Assembly (NCBI GenBank): GCA_022824945.1
Contig: JAJDYX010000043.1
Coordinates: 124,001 to 188,000, forward strand
DNA: 64,000 bases
Source: Candidatus Latescibacterota bacterium
Lineage (GTDB): Bacteria > Latescibacterota > UBA2968
Reading direction: 5' to 3'
Below the pieces are notes generated by a model. That model saw only the letters and a program-made list of their open reading frames with translations, ran no database searches and was not told the DNA's origin. Position numbers and translations under genes: made by a program. How positions within the stretch are numbered: position 1 is the stretch's first letter; each line of letters opens with the position of its first letter. This document shows positions 1 through 7,763 of this stretch, piece by piece.

Positions 1-1674
1 TGCCGTGGTTGCCATTCCAATGAGCGCGATGAGCATGCGCTCGCGCTTCAGAGCAAAGGGGTCCCGAATATGACCGGCTATGGTATCAAAAGTGTTCTGC
101 ACATAGGGACCGTAAATACCGCCATAATTAAATGCGCCGGTTACATAACTCGATGATATTTGATAATACGCACTTGTGGTTATCACCACCAGCATGGCCA
201 GTCCCAGGGCGATGACCAGGCGCGTTCTTTCGTGCCGGATGCTGTCGTAAAGCCGCGTGGCATTGGCAAGGTTAGCCATCAATATGGTTTTTATATCGTG
301 ATGCCATGTTTCGGTGAGGGCAAATGCCGCCATTCCCGATGGGGAAATATTCACGGGACCGAGCAGGTGATATGCGACAAATTGTCCCTGTATCATGCGG
401 CTGCTGATCATGCCGCCTTCCACGCAGACGCGCGTGATGCCCAGCCAGATAATGCCGACAAGGCTCAAGAAGGTCAGGGCGACAAAGATCGACATGCCGG
501 ATGCCACACACCAGCTCAAAATAAATAGCCCGCTCGCCAGAAATCCGCCGAGTGCTGTGCGGTAGGACAATAATTCGTCCGAGTCTTCAACCTCCCGCGC
601 ATTGAGCACGGCTTTGCGAAATACATTTCTCAGATGTTCTCGCGCCATCCACAAGCTCCACGGCACCAGCACGCACAGGGCACCAAATCCCTGCCAGTTT
701 TCAAATTGCGATGCTGGCCACACATGGGTTGGGCCTATTTCGATTCCCAGGCGGTTGAACAGCCCCATTTCAAGGGTGAGTAACAGGTGAAAGACGATGA
801 TGCTAAGCAATACATCCAGGTCCATAAAATACGATACGCCAATGATTACGGGATAAAACCGCGTGTGAATCGGCGGGAAGTACTGACCGAATTCCATCAA
901 TCCCAGGTCTCGGGGAATGGTTGGAAAAAGCGGCTGGAAATATCCGACCATGTTCCAGTAAATGGGAAATGAGGCGAGCGCGAATCCCCACCAGAATACG
1001 GGGCGATTCATTATGCCCACGGGCCAGAATCCTCGCGGTTCTCTGTTGACCAGTTCCAGTGGCAATGTCATTAACGGAAAGGTCAGGCGTTCGTGTTCTA
1101 CCCATTGCTTGCGCAGGATTGAAACTGCACAGAATCCAAATACGCCGATCATAAATACCAGACTCAGGCGCCAGATCATCGGCGTTATCCAGATTTCCCA
1201 GGGGATGGTTGCGCCTGCTGGCAGTCCCTCAAAGAACCACCGCGCAGCCGTCACATCGGTTACGACCGCCCAGTCGGCTAAATACGGATGTATGTCGTCT
1301 GCCCATCGGTTCTCTGTGTTGGCAAAGTAAAATGGCGCGGACACATTGGCGATTAAATGTCCCATAAAATAGCTGGGCAATGCCGATGCCACCAGGCCCA
1401 TGCTGAAGATGACCAGCAATTCCGAAGGGCGCAAGACCCATTGCGGGCGCACCTTTTCCAGTACTTTATTCAATACGATCGCGATCAACAAAAACGGCAC
1501 GACCGCGCCCCAGGGCAAGTGGTCCTGTGCCATTTTTGTGGTGTGTGCAATGTGTCGCGTAAAATGTCCACCCCACCCCAGGAAGCCCGCGCACATGGCA
1601 CCTATCACGATTGACCGCGCGGTTACGGCCCGTTGAAGAGGTGCTGTCTGTGTTTGTTGTTCGCGAATTGCCAT
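1..1674 (-). CDS. DUF6785-type polytopic membrane protein, 3' end cut by window edge
   Basis: The reading frame is open for 558 codons from an ATG at 1674 down to base 1, so the C-terminus lies outside the window. The protein begins MAIREQQTQT, followed by a hydrophobic helix and many further membrane helices. It is collinear with the complete 648-residue protein at 4750-6696, sharing blocks such as RKQWVEHERL, DSDELLSYRTA and PWEIWI, so the two are paralogues and roughly 90 residues are missing here. Proteins of this kind are annotated DUF6785/DUF6784; they are large inner-membrane proteins resembling transporters, of unproven substrate. An ATG four bases upstream (1678) is in another frame and closes quickly. 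Family assignment is by recall, not by search. Confidence 0.75.
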   Translation of the reverse strand, partial: MAIREQQTQTAPLQRAVTARSIVIGAMCAGFLGWGGHFTRHIAHTTKMAQDHLPWGAVVPFLLIAIVLNKVLEKVRPQWVLRPSELLVIFSMGLVASALPSYFMGHLIANVSAPFYFANTENRWADDIHPYLADWAVVTDVTAARWFFEGLPAGATIPWEIWITPMIWRLSLVFMIGVFGFCAVSILRKQWVEHERLTFPLMTLPLELVNREPRGFWPVGIMNRPVFWWGFALASFPIYWNMVGYFQPLFPTIPRDLGLMEFGQYFPPIHTRFYPVIIGVSYFMDLDVLLSIIVFHLLLTLEMGLFNRLGIEIGPTHVWPASQFENWQGFGALCVLVPWSLWMAREHLRNVFRKAVLNAREVEDSDELLSYRTALGGFLASGLFILSWCVASGMSIFVALTFLSLVGIIWLGITRVCVEGGMISSRMIQGQFVAYHLLGPVNISPSGMAAFALTETWHHDIKTILMANLANATRLYDSIRHERTRLVIALGLAMLVVITTSAYYQISSSYVTGAFNYGGIYGPYVQNTFDTIAGHIRDPFALKRERMLIALIGMATTA

Positions 1675-1698
1675 TCATGATACTCCAGATCGGATCGC

Positions 1699-1729
1699 GG
1701 ATTACGGGGATTACGCGGATAGAGCGGAT
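1699..1729. repeat. short direct-repeat tract GGATTACGN
   Basis: Two 9-base units (GGATTACGG, GGATTACGC) followed by GGAT and a degenerate continuation lie in the gap between two minus-strand genes. The style resembles dispersed intergenic repeats; no second copy was noticed elsewhere in the window. No function is proposed. Confidence 0.35.
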
Positions 1730-1778
1730 GGGAAATCAGGGGCAATATACGTATGGCAATATCAGGTGTCTATCTAAT

Positions 1779-3632
1779 TTAGCGCGTACGCGCTATCCCA
1801 GCTTTTGCAGATGGGTGATCGGGCGCTGTTTGCAAGACTTGCTGCCAGGCGCTGCGCGCTTCGTCTATCCTTCCCAGAGACCAATACGCCCAGCCCATGT
1901 TCGCGCGCGCATTGTGGGTGTTGGGATCTCGTTTCAATGCTTCCCGATAGTTATTTATCGCTTCGTGAAATTTTTCTTCGTGAAATAAGATGTTGCCCAG
2001 GTTGACGTACGCACGCACCATGTCGGGATCCCGGGATAGTGCCTGGAGATACGCATTTTTGGCGGCTTCCGTTTTTTGCGTACGTGCATAAGCCAATCCC
2101 AAATTGTAATACAAGACGGCATCGCCCTGTCCGTATTTTTCCGCTTCTTCGAAATATAATCTCGCCTGTTCGTTTTCATTTGCCCACAAATAAGCCGTGC
2201 CCAGGTTGAAGGGGTCCATGGCCCAGTTGTTTTGGGCGAGTTGCCCGTTTTGTTCAATGCGATAGCCGGTCCACAGGATGATCAGTGCCGCTGCACCGAT
2301 GCAGAGATTTTTCCATTTTTGCGATTGTACATAGGCTATCAATGTCCATATTCCCATGCCAGCAAATATCATGAGGATAGGGATTGCGGGCATGCGATAG
2401 CGCGATGATACGTGAAAAGCCAATACGCCCGCCGCATATCCAATGAGCCACAGATAGAGGATGGCATGGCGATCAAATTGCCGGGCTGCGACGATGAGTC
2501 CCACGATGGATAGGGGAAATAATAGCCACAATTCTGCGATTGGAAGGCGCAAGAGGGCAGAGAATTTTCTCTGGTAATAAAAATTGTAATTGAGCGGGAT
2601 TTCGTATCCCGATGCAAATAGGCGCACTTTTCGCAAGGTTACGGCTATCGCGCCTATTGGATCGTCTATCCAGAATGCGAGGCCCTTATTAAACCAGAAG
2701 GAAGAGACTTCAGATGCTTTCAGAGATCGCCCCAGAGCATCTTCGGCCACGCGGCGCGGTTCTTCCAGATTACCCTGTGCCCCATCCGGGGTGATCTGCG
2801 CATCCATGCCAGCAGGTGCGGAAAACCAGCCCGGCGCATCGGGGTGATTGCCCATGTGAAAGTTGATGCCGCCGTGCGCGGTTATCAATACCCAGTCGTC
2901 TGCGACCAGACCATTGCGCAGTCCGCACAGGAGGAGTGGGAGTATGAGTCCTCCTAAAAAATAACCAGCCAGTCGTATTGAGCGTTTTGCCGGTGTTGCT
3001 CTGTGGTATGCCCACCACACGCCGAATAGTAAGAATGGGATTGCCGATAAGATGTTGGGGCGCATGAGTATTGCCAGTCCAAAGACCAATCCGGCTAGTG
3101 CCAGATGCCAGTGGGTTTTATTTTTTTCCGAGAGTAACGTCAATCCTATCAGGCTGAGGAATACGGCACCCGATGTGCCCAGTAACATGCCTTCGTAAAA
3201 TAGTTGTGGTCCATAGCTCGCAAATAACAACCCTGCAAATAATCCGGCCCATGGACCAAAATGCCGCGTGCCCAATCGATAGACCAGTATCGCACTGGCA
3301 CATCCGGCGATGGCCTGTAAGCCTATGATCAGTTTGGGCGCGTGTCCAAAGATCGCATAGACGATTCCCATGAGGTATGGGTAGAGAGGGGGTAAAATGA
3401 AGACTTCAGCCGTGCCGAGCCAGTCTCCAGAGGCGATACGCAGTGCCCAGTCGTCGAATATCCGCGCGTCTGAGATCAGTTTCTGCGAGAACGGATGAGT
3501 GGCCCAGAATGACCAGAAATAAAGAAAACGGATCACTATCGCAGTCCCGCCCACAATATAGGGAAAATAGCGCGGGAGCCGATCCATCGCGTTGTTTGTT
3601 TTCGATGTCATGTTTTGTAATATCTGATCCAT
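1779..3632 (-). CDS. Membrane glycosyltransferase (GT39/PMT-like) with C-terminal TPR repeats
   Basis: About 617 residues. The N-terminal two thirds hold about ten hydrophobic segments in the pattern of ArnT/PMT-type lipid-linked sugar transferases, including an early acidic loop (SDARIFDDWALRIASGDW) and a LYPYLMG segment. The last 170 residues are soluble tetratricopeptide repeats (AVLYYNLGLAYARTQ, VRAYVNLGNILFHEEKF, HNARANMGWAYWSLGR), probably periplasmic and used for protein contacts. Such proteins transfer a sugar from a polyprenyl donor to lipid or protein; the acceptor cannot be told. The longest frame begins with a TTG at 3647; ATGs at 3632 and 3611 are equally plausible and none has a clear ribosome binding site, so the start is uncertain. 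Confidence 0.75.
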   Translation of the reverse strand: MDQILQNMTSKTNNAMDRLPRYFPYIVGGTAIVIRFLYFWSFWATHPFSQKLISDARIFDDWALRIASGDWLGTAEVFILPPLYPYLMGIVYAIFGHAPKLIIGLQAIAGCASAILVYRLGTRHFGPWAGLFAGLLFASYGPQLFYEGMLLGTSGAVFLSLIGLTLLSEKNKTHWHLALAGLVFGLAILMRPNILSAIPFLLFGVWWAYHRATPAKRSIRLAGYFLGGLILPLLLCGLRNGLVADDWVLITAHGGINFHMGNHPDAPGWFSAPAGMDAQITPDGAQGNLEEPRRVAEDALGRSLKASEVSSFWFNKGLAFWIDDPIGAIAVTLRKVRLFASGYEIPLNYNFYYQRKFSALLRLPIAELWLLFPLSIVGLIVAARQFDRHAILYLWLIGYAAGVLAFHVSSRYRMPAIPILMIFAGMGIWTLIAYVQSQKWKNLCIGAAALIILWTGYRIEQNGQLAQNNWAMDPFNLGTAYLWANENEQARLYFEEAEKYGQGDAVLYYNLGLAYARTQKTEAAKNAYLQALSRDPDMVRAYVNLGNILFHEEKFHEAINNYREALKRDPNTHNARANMGWAYWSLGRIDEARSAWQQVLQTAPDHPSAKAGIARTR

Positions 3633-3670
3633 GACATCAGAATGCAACCCAAATTAGGAGAGGAAATAAG

Positions 3671-3709
3671 AAAGCCCGTCAATCTATGGTGATTGACGGG
3701 CTTTTGTTT
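3671..3709. terminator. Strong hairpin with T-rich flank, probably bidirectional terminator
   Basis: Two 13-base perfect arms (3672-3684 and 3691-3703) enclose a 6-base loop and are followed on the + strand by TTTTGTTTGTTTTTG. The minus strand also has a T-rich continuation. It lies upstream of the minus-strand glycosyltransferase with no recognised gene reading into it on either strand, so its client transcript is unclear. Confidence 0.55.
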
Positions 3710-4047
3710 GTTTTTGAATTAATCCAGGAGGTTTGGGTTGTCATCGCGACAAAATAAAAAGAACATATCTTTCACCATACCACTGATTCATCGCTCAAAA
3801 TATACACTTTTGTCACCAACGTTTGTGCTCCTCCACCTCCGCTTCAACAGACGATTCACAAATTCAAGTTGTGAACAAGAGCGCAATACTGCATATTGCA
3901 AAGCATAATGAGGTGCCTGAACTTCTGTCGAGCCTCTTTTTATCGCTCGATTTTGTGATAATTGCATTGTTGGCCTGATATTTGCTTGAGTTCTGACTGT
4001 TGCGTGTGTCCAAAATACCACCAACCTTCAGAAAAAAGGAAGCAGAA
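3710..4047. other. Intergenic stretch with no supported gene
   Basis: About 340 bases between the hairpin and the small membrane protein gene. Short frames exist on both strands but none has a credible start site or a recognisable product. A promoter for the + strand pair at 4048-4687 is expected here but no convincing -35/-10 pair was picked out. Confidence 0.4.
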
Positions 4048-4431
4048 GTGTCAAACGACAACAATTCAATGAAAGAATATAAAGGCATTCTGGGACAGGT
4101 CACTTCACCCCTAATATTTTTTGCTCTGGCACTTCTGGTCATTGAAGGAATCATTGGGATTACAGTCGTTAAGTCTCAACTCGACGCTACGCAGCAATTC
4201 TACATGATTCTTGTTATGGCTTTTTTATTTTTAGCTGTTGTTGGCCTTGTTGCCTGGATTACGGTGAAATATCCGTTGAATTTAATGGATAAAGTTGATA
4301 AAAATTTGAAACGCAATGACTTGATGGAAACGCTCCTTGGAAGTGATATGTTCAAAGACGCTGTTATCGACATCGTATCGGATATTGTCCCAGGGCCACA
4401 ATCAAAGGAGAAAGAAAATGGATCAAAATGA
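4048..4431 (+). CDS. Small two-helix membrane protein, unknown function
   Basis: About 127 residues from a GTG at 4048, chosen because an AGGA sequence sits about 6 bases upstream; an in-frame ATG at 4000 lacks such a site. There are two hydrophobic helices, roughly residues 20-42 (SPLIFFALALLVIEGIIGIT) and 50-75, followed by a charged cytoplasmic-type tail with a helix rich in Asp, Lys and Leu. I do not recognise the family. It overlaps the next gene by 14 bases, so the two are very probably translated together and may work as a membrane protein with a soluble partner. Confidence 0.7.
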   Translation: MSNDNNSMKEYKGILGQVTSPLIFFALALLVIEGIIGITVVKSQLDATQQFYMILVMAFLFLAVVGLVAWITVKYPLNLMDKVDKNLKRNDLMETLLGSDMFKDAVIDIVSDIVPGPQSKEKENGSK

Positions 4432-4687
4432 ACAAGGGACGATAAAGGATATTGTTAAAGTGATCTATCATTCTAGAGGTGACTGGCGCACGCCAGGGGG
4501 CATTGCAAGAGATCTCAAAATATCTCCTGAAACGGTCATCCAAATCGTCAAAAGCCATCCTGAATTTTTTATTTTAGCGAGCGACGAAAGGGCAAAATAT
4601 GTTATCCGTTTCGGCGGGCTCGATGCCGTGTCACTCACTGATAGTGCGCGAAATTTATATCTTCAGGAGCTAACGCTGAGTGCATAG
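4418..4687 (+). CDS. Small winged-helix-like protein, unknown function
   Basis: 89 residues from the ATG at 4418, which has AAAGGAG five to twelve bases upstream; longer in-frame starts inside the previous gene are not needed. Residues 10-60 read like a small helix-turn-helix/winged-helix fold (GGIARDLKISPETVIQIVKS, then a strand FFILASDERAKYVIRF), which suggests nucleic-acid or protein binding; this is inference from pattern only. The gene overlaps the membrane protein gene at 4048-4431 by 14 bases, so the two form a pair. No other relation to neighbours is visible. Confidence 0.65.
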   Translation: MDQNEQGTIKDIVKVIYHSRGDWRTPGGIARDLKISPETVIQIVKSHPEFFILASDERAKYVIRFGGLDAVSLTDSARNLYLQELTLSA

Positions 4688-4749
4688 CTCACGACGTATC
4701 CGGTGAGCATTGTTCTGTGCTGCAAAGAGTTTTGCTGATCGCTGATTGT

Positions 4750-6696
4750 TCAATCGGAAAATGGGACGCCGTGACCCTGCCCGTAAAACCAGATCATATC
4801 GACGAAGAACGAGATGCCCGCGCCCACATAGTATCCCATGATCAGTCCGAGGAAGAAGGGGCGGGCACTGCGATAGGTCCTGCTGCCGCCAAAGCGCAGG
4901 ATCGCGAATTTGCTCAACCAGCCGAGAAAGATTGGAAAAACTACATGGGTTACGGGATACGCAGGCCCGGTTGCCAGTCCCAGTGGGTGCAGGGGCCACC
5001 AGGTGTAGCGATAGCGCAAAAAGTACAGGAGGGCTGCGAAGACGATGCCGCTGGTGAAGAAGGCCATTTTGCGCCAGTCGGGATTGACGGGATCTCTTGC
5101 GTATTTGACCACAAAGTCCCAGGGACCTCGCGCTAAGCCTCCGGAGATTTGCGATCCGTAATTGCCCGCGCCACCTTCATACCCCATGGATATGATATAC
5201 AAACAGGATGCGACAATGCCCACGCCCATTGCGAGGCATATGGCCCAGACGAGTTGCCGTTTGTGGTGCTGGATAGTGTCAAATAGACGGACGGAGTGGG
5301 TCAAGGCGGGCATGAGCGTTGTTTTCATATCGCCGCACCAGCCGAATGACATGCCGAGTGCGACCATGGTTTGTGCAGATAGTCGCGTTGTGCCAAATGT
5401 GAACATAATAAATGTTTGCGGTACCATGACGGCTCGGATGGTGATGACGCCGGTTTCGGCGATGATGCGCGAGATCCCGATATAGACCACCATCATGACG
5501 ATGAGAAATACCGCGATGACCCACAGGGCCATGCCCGAAGCGTAAAACCAGCAGGCCATGTAAAGCAGCCCGACCAACAAGCCGAAGACAGCACTCCGAT
5601 AAGAGAGCAACTCGTCTGAGTCATCGATTTTTGCATCGCCTTTGAATGCTTTGCGAAATACATCGCGCAAATGTGACCGCGCAATCCAAAGTCCCCAGCC
5701 CACGACGGTAAACCACACGCCGATCATTTGCCAGCCTACGGGTACAAAGGAGGTGCCGCAAAAATTCGCTTCTGAAATTGTGACGCCGAATCGGTTGAAT
5801 AATCCCTCTTCAATTACTGCGAGGAGGTAGAAAAAGCAAATGCTAAACGAGATGTCTAAATTGATAAAGTAGGCAAATCCCACGATGGGCCAGTAGAGGT
5901 TCATGCGAATTGCCTGAAAATCTCGCCCGAAGGAAATGGCTTCAAATCGCCATGGAAATACGGGAAATGTGGGATTAAAATAGGATACGATGTTCCACAA
6001 TATGCCGAAGATCGAAAAGGAAAAGCCTAGCCAAAAGAGCGGCGAGCGCATAAATGGGGGCAAGCGGGACGGGGTATCGCCTTCCTCGACCATTGCGAGA
6101 GGCAATTCCATGAGGGCGTAGTCCAATCGCTCGTATTCGATCCATTGTTTGCGCAGGATTACCGCTGTACACAATAAGATGGCGCAGAGTGCGGCGAGCA
6201 GACTCAACCACCAGAATAAGGGTCCGATCCACACTTCCCATGGAACAGGTGCGCCACGCGGCAAGCCCTCAAAAAACCACGTCAGTGCCGGGCCGGGTTC
6301 AATCACGGCCCAGGATGGCAGATAATCGTGTGTAAATTCGCCCCATCGGTTTGTCGGGTCGGCGAGATAATACGGTACACAAAAGCTGGCAATCAGTCGG
6401 CTTAAGAAATACGTTGGCAGGGTTGAGGCGATCAGGCCCATTGAAAAGATGACGAGCAGTTCGCCTCGATTGAGCTTGAGATAATGCCGCAAGAATACGA
6501 CTGTTATTGCAAAGGGAAAAACCACGGCAAGGGACAGGTGATTTTGCGCCAGCCGCGTTGTGTGCAAGATGTGCCGTGCATAAAATCCACCGAGCGCTGC
6601 CACGAGTACAAGTATCAGTCCCAGGATGATCGACTTGTAGGTCAATGCGCGTGCGGAGGGGTCTTTTTGTTCGTATTCTCGAGCGACTTCAGCCAT
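4750..6696 (-). CDS. DUF6785-type polytopic membrane protein (complete paralogue)
   Basis: 648 residues starting MAEVAREYEQ at 6696, with about 12-14 hydrophobic segments spread over the whole length. It is clearly paralogous to the partial protein at 1-1674 (shared blocks LRKQWIEYERL, DSDELLSYRSA, IISRI/ITRV-type helix). Early parts read MGLIASTLPTYFLSRLIAS and the C-terminal part contains HPLGLATGPAYPVTHVVFP, as in the DUF6785/DUF6784 proteins. The role is unknown; the topology suggests a permease. No clear Shine-Dalgarno sequence precedes the ATG. The gene is read in the same direction as the dockerin-like gene upstream but a terminator separates them. Confidence 0.75.
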   Translation of the reverse strand: MAEVAREYEQKDPSARALTYKSIILGLILVLVAALGGFYARHILHTTRLAQNHLSLAVVFPFAITVVFLRHYLKLNRGELLVIFSMGLIASTLPTYFLSRLIASFCVPYYLADPTNRWGEFTHDYLPSWAVIEPGPALTWFFEGLPRGAPVPWEVWIGPLFWWLSLLAALCAILLCTAVILRKQWIEYERLDYALMELPLAMVEEGDTPSRLPPFMRSPLFWLGFSFSIFGILWNIVSYFNPTFPVFPWRFEAISFGRDFQAIRMNLYWPIVGFAYFINLDISFSICFFYLLAVIEEGLFNRFGVTISEANFCGTSFVPVGWQMIGVWFTVVGWGLWIARSHLRDVFRKAFKGDAKIDDSDELLSYRSAVFGLLVGLLYMACWFYASGMALWVIAVFLIVMMVVYIGISRIIAETGVITIRAVMVPQTFIMFTFGTTRLSAQTMVALGMSFGWCGDMKTTLMPALTHSVRLFDTIQHHKRQLVWAICLAMGVGIVASCLYIISMGYEGGAGNYGSQISGGLARGPWDFVVKYARDPVNPDWRKMAFFTSGIVFAALLYFLRYRYTWWPLHPLGLATGPAYPVTHVVFPIFLGWLSKFAILRFGGSRTYRSARPFFLGLIMGYYVGAGISFFVDMIWFYGQGHGVPFSD

Positions 6697-6741
6697 GGCT
6701 TCTATATAGGTCTGTGGATTGAGGCTGTCAAGGGAGAATGA

Positions 6742-6773
6742 AAAAGCACGCTCGATTTAGAGCGTGCTTTTTA
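6742..6773 (-). terminator. Rho-independent terminator of the dockerin-like gene
   Basis: Perfect arms AAAAAGCACGCTC / GAGCGTGCTTTTT around GATTTA, with A and T runs at both edges. It lies 40 bases beyond the minus-strand stop at 6815 and upstream of the minus-strand DUF6785 gene, so it separates the two transcripts. Confidence 0.8.
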
Positions 6774-6814
6774 AATCCAGTACCTGATATTTAAGACAGC
6801 TTCGGCGTATTCCT

Positions 6815-7564
6815 CTATGGGTTGTTGCTAAAGGCATCGATAAAGGCGAGAAAATCCACAAAGTTAATGGCACCATCGCCGTCCATATCCATGCGCGCGT
6901 CGAAATTGATGTCTGATATCGACAATCCAAAGACACCAACAAAGGCGAGAAAATCGGCAAAGTCAACGTCGAGGTCGCCATCGAAATCGCCATTGGAATC
7001 ACTCGGTTCAAAAGTACCGATAAAAGAGATTGCGGCTTCAGATATATCTAAATAGTCGAGTTCACCACTGAGGCCGGCCATCACAATGGTTTTGACAGTA
7101 AGGGTTGTCTTTTCTTCGAGAGGTTTGATGACCTCCAGGTTAATTTGACCGAGATAGCCATTTTCTGGCACTGCGGGGATAGAAAGAATCAGTGCGGCTA
7201 TACGGGGACGGCCGGGTGTTCGACGCAGAGACGCGCCAGTAAAACCCTTTCCCGATATGTTCCCGATATGATCGAAAAATGCCTTGTCGGACAGGGCAAG
7301 TTCCATCTCATAGCCGTATGTTCGCTGGTCTGCGGTCGTGGGTGCAAAGAGTTGAAATTGTATCGTATCGCCAGGTCTCTTTTTCGGAATGACCAATGTG
7401 TTGTTCAATACAGGGGGTGTTTCAATCGCGGTATCGAGATAAAGCCGCATGCCTGCAAATTCACCGCCCGAGGACTCATTAAACGGCGTAATAATGCTTG
7501 TCGTCAGGACAGTAATAAACAGCAGAACACCCTTGACTCTTGTGACTATCTTGCCTATTGTCAT
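6815..7564 (-). CDS. Exported protein with C-terminal dockerin-like EF-hand repeats
   Basis: About 249 residues from the ATG at 7564, preceded by AGGAGAG; a longer in-frame start at 7642 has no such support. The N-terminus (MTIGKIVTRVKGVLLFITVL) is a signal peptide or anchor. Residues 40-180 form a beta-rich region resembling cohesin/hemolysin-type beta sandwiches. The last 65 residues hold two calcium-loop repeats of dockerin type I form: DSNGDFDGDLDVDFADFLAF and then DMDGDGAINFVDFLAF. Such repeats bind Ca2+ and often anchor secreted proteins. The combination is common in secreted proteins of Planctomycetes and candidate phyla. The partner or substrate is not visible. Confidence 0.75.
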   Translation of the reverse strand: MTIGKIVTRVKGVLLFITVLTTSIITPFNESSGGEFAGMRLYLDTAIETPPVLNNTLVIPKKRPGDTIQFQLFAPTTADQRTYGYEMELALSDKAFFDHIGNISGKGFTGASLRRTPGRPRIAALILSIPAVPENGYLGQINLEVIKPLEEKTTLTVKTIVMAGLSGELDYLDISEAAISFIGTFEPSDSNGDFDGDLDVDFADFLAFVGVFGLSISDINFDARMDMDGDGAINFVDFLAFIDAFSNNP

Positions 7565-7596
7565 TTCATCTCTCCTGCTAAAGAGATACTTTTTTG

Positions 7597-7624
7597 GGGT
7601 CGTGTCTTTGCCGAGACACGACCC
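7597..7624. other. Perfect 11-bp hairpin upstream of the dockerin-like gene
   Basis: Arms GGGTCGTGTCT and AGACACGACCC with a 6-base loop. It lies 33 bases upstream of the minus-strand start at 7564. On the minus strand the bases after it are A-rich rather than T-rich, so it looks like a leader structure or a weak + strand element rather than a standard terminator. Confidence 0.45.
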
Positions 7625-7763
7625 TCTCTGTTTAGAATGCAAAATAAGAAGTTCAAAGTCAAATAGATTTATGCGCGGTGGGCGTATTGGGCTTGATGAA
7701 TTTGCCGAACAGGTGTACCTTCGGGATGGATAGACGGATAGACACCACCTCTATATTGTATAG

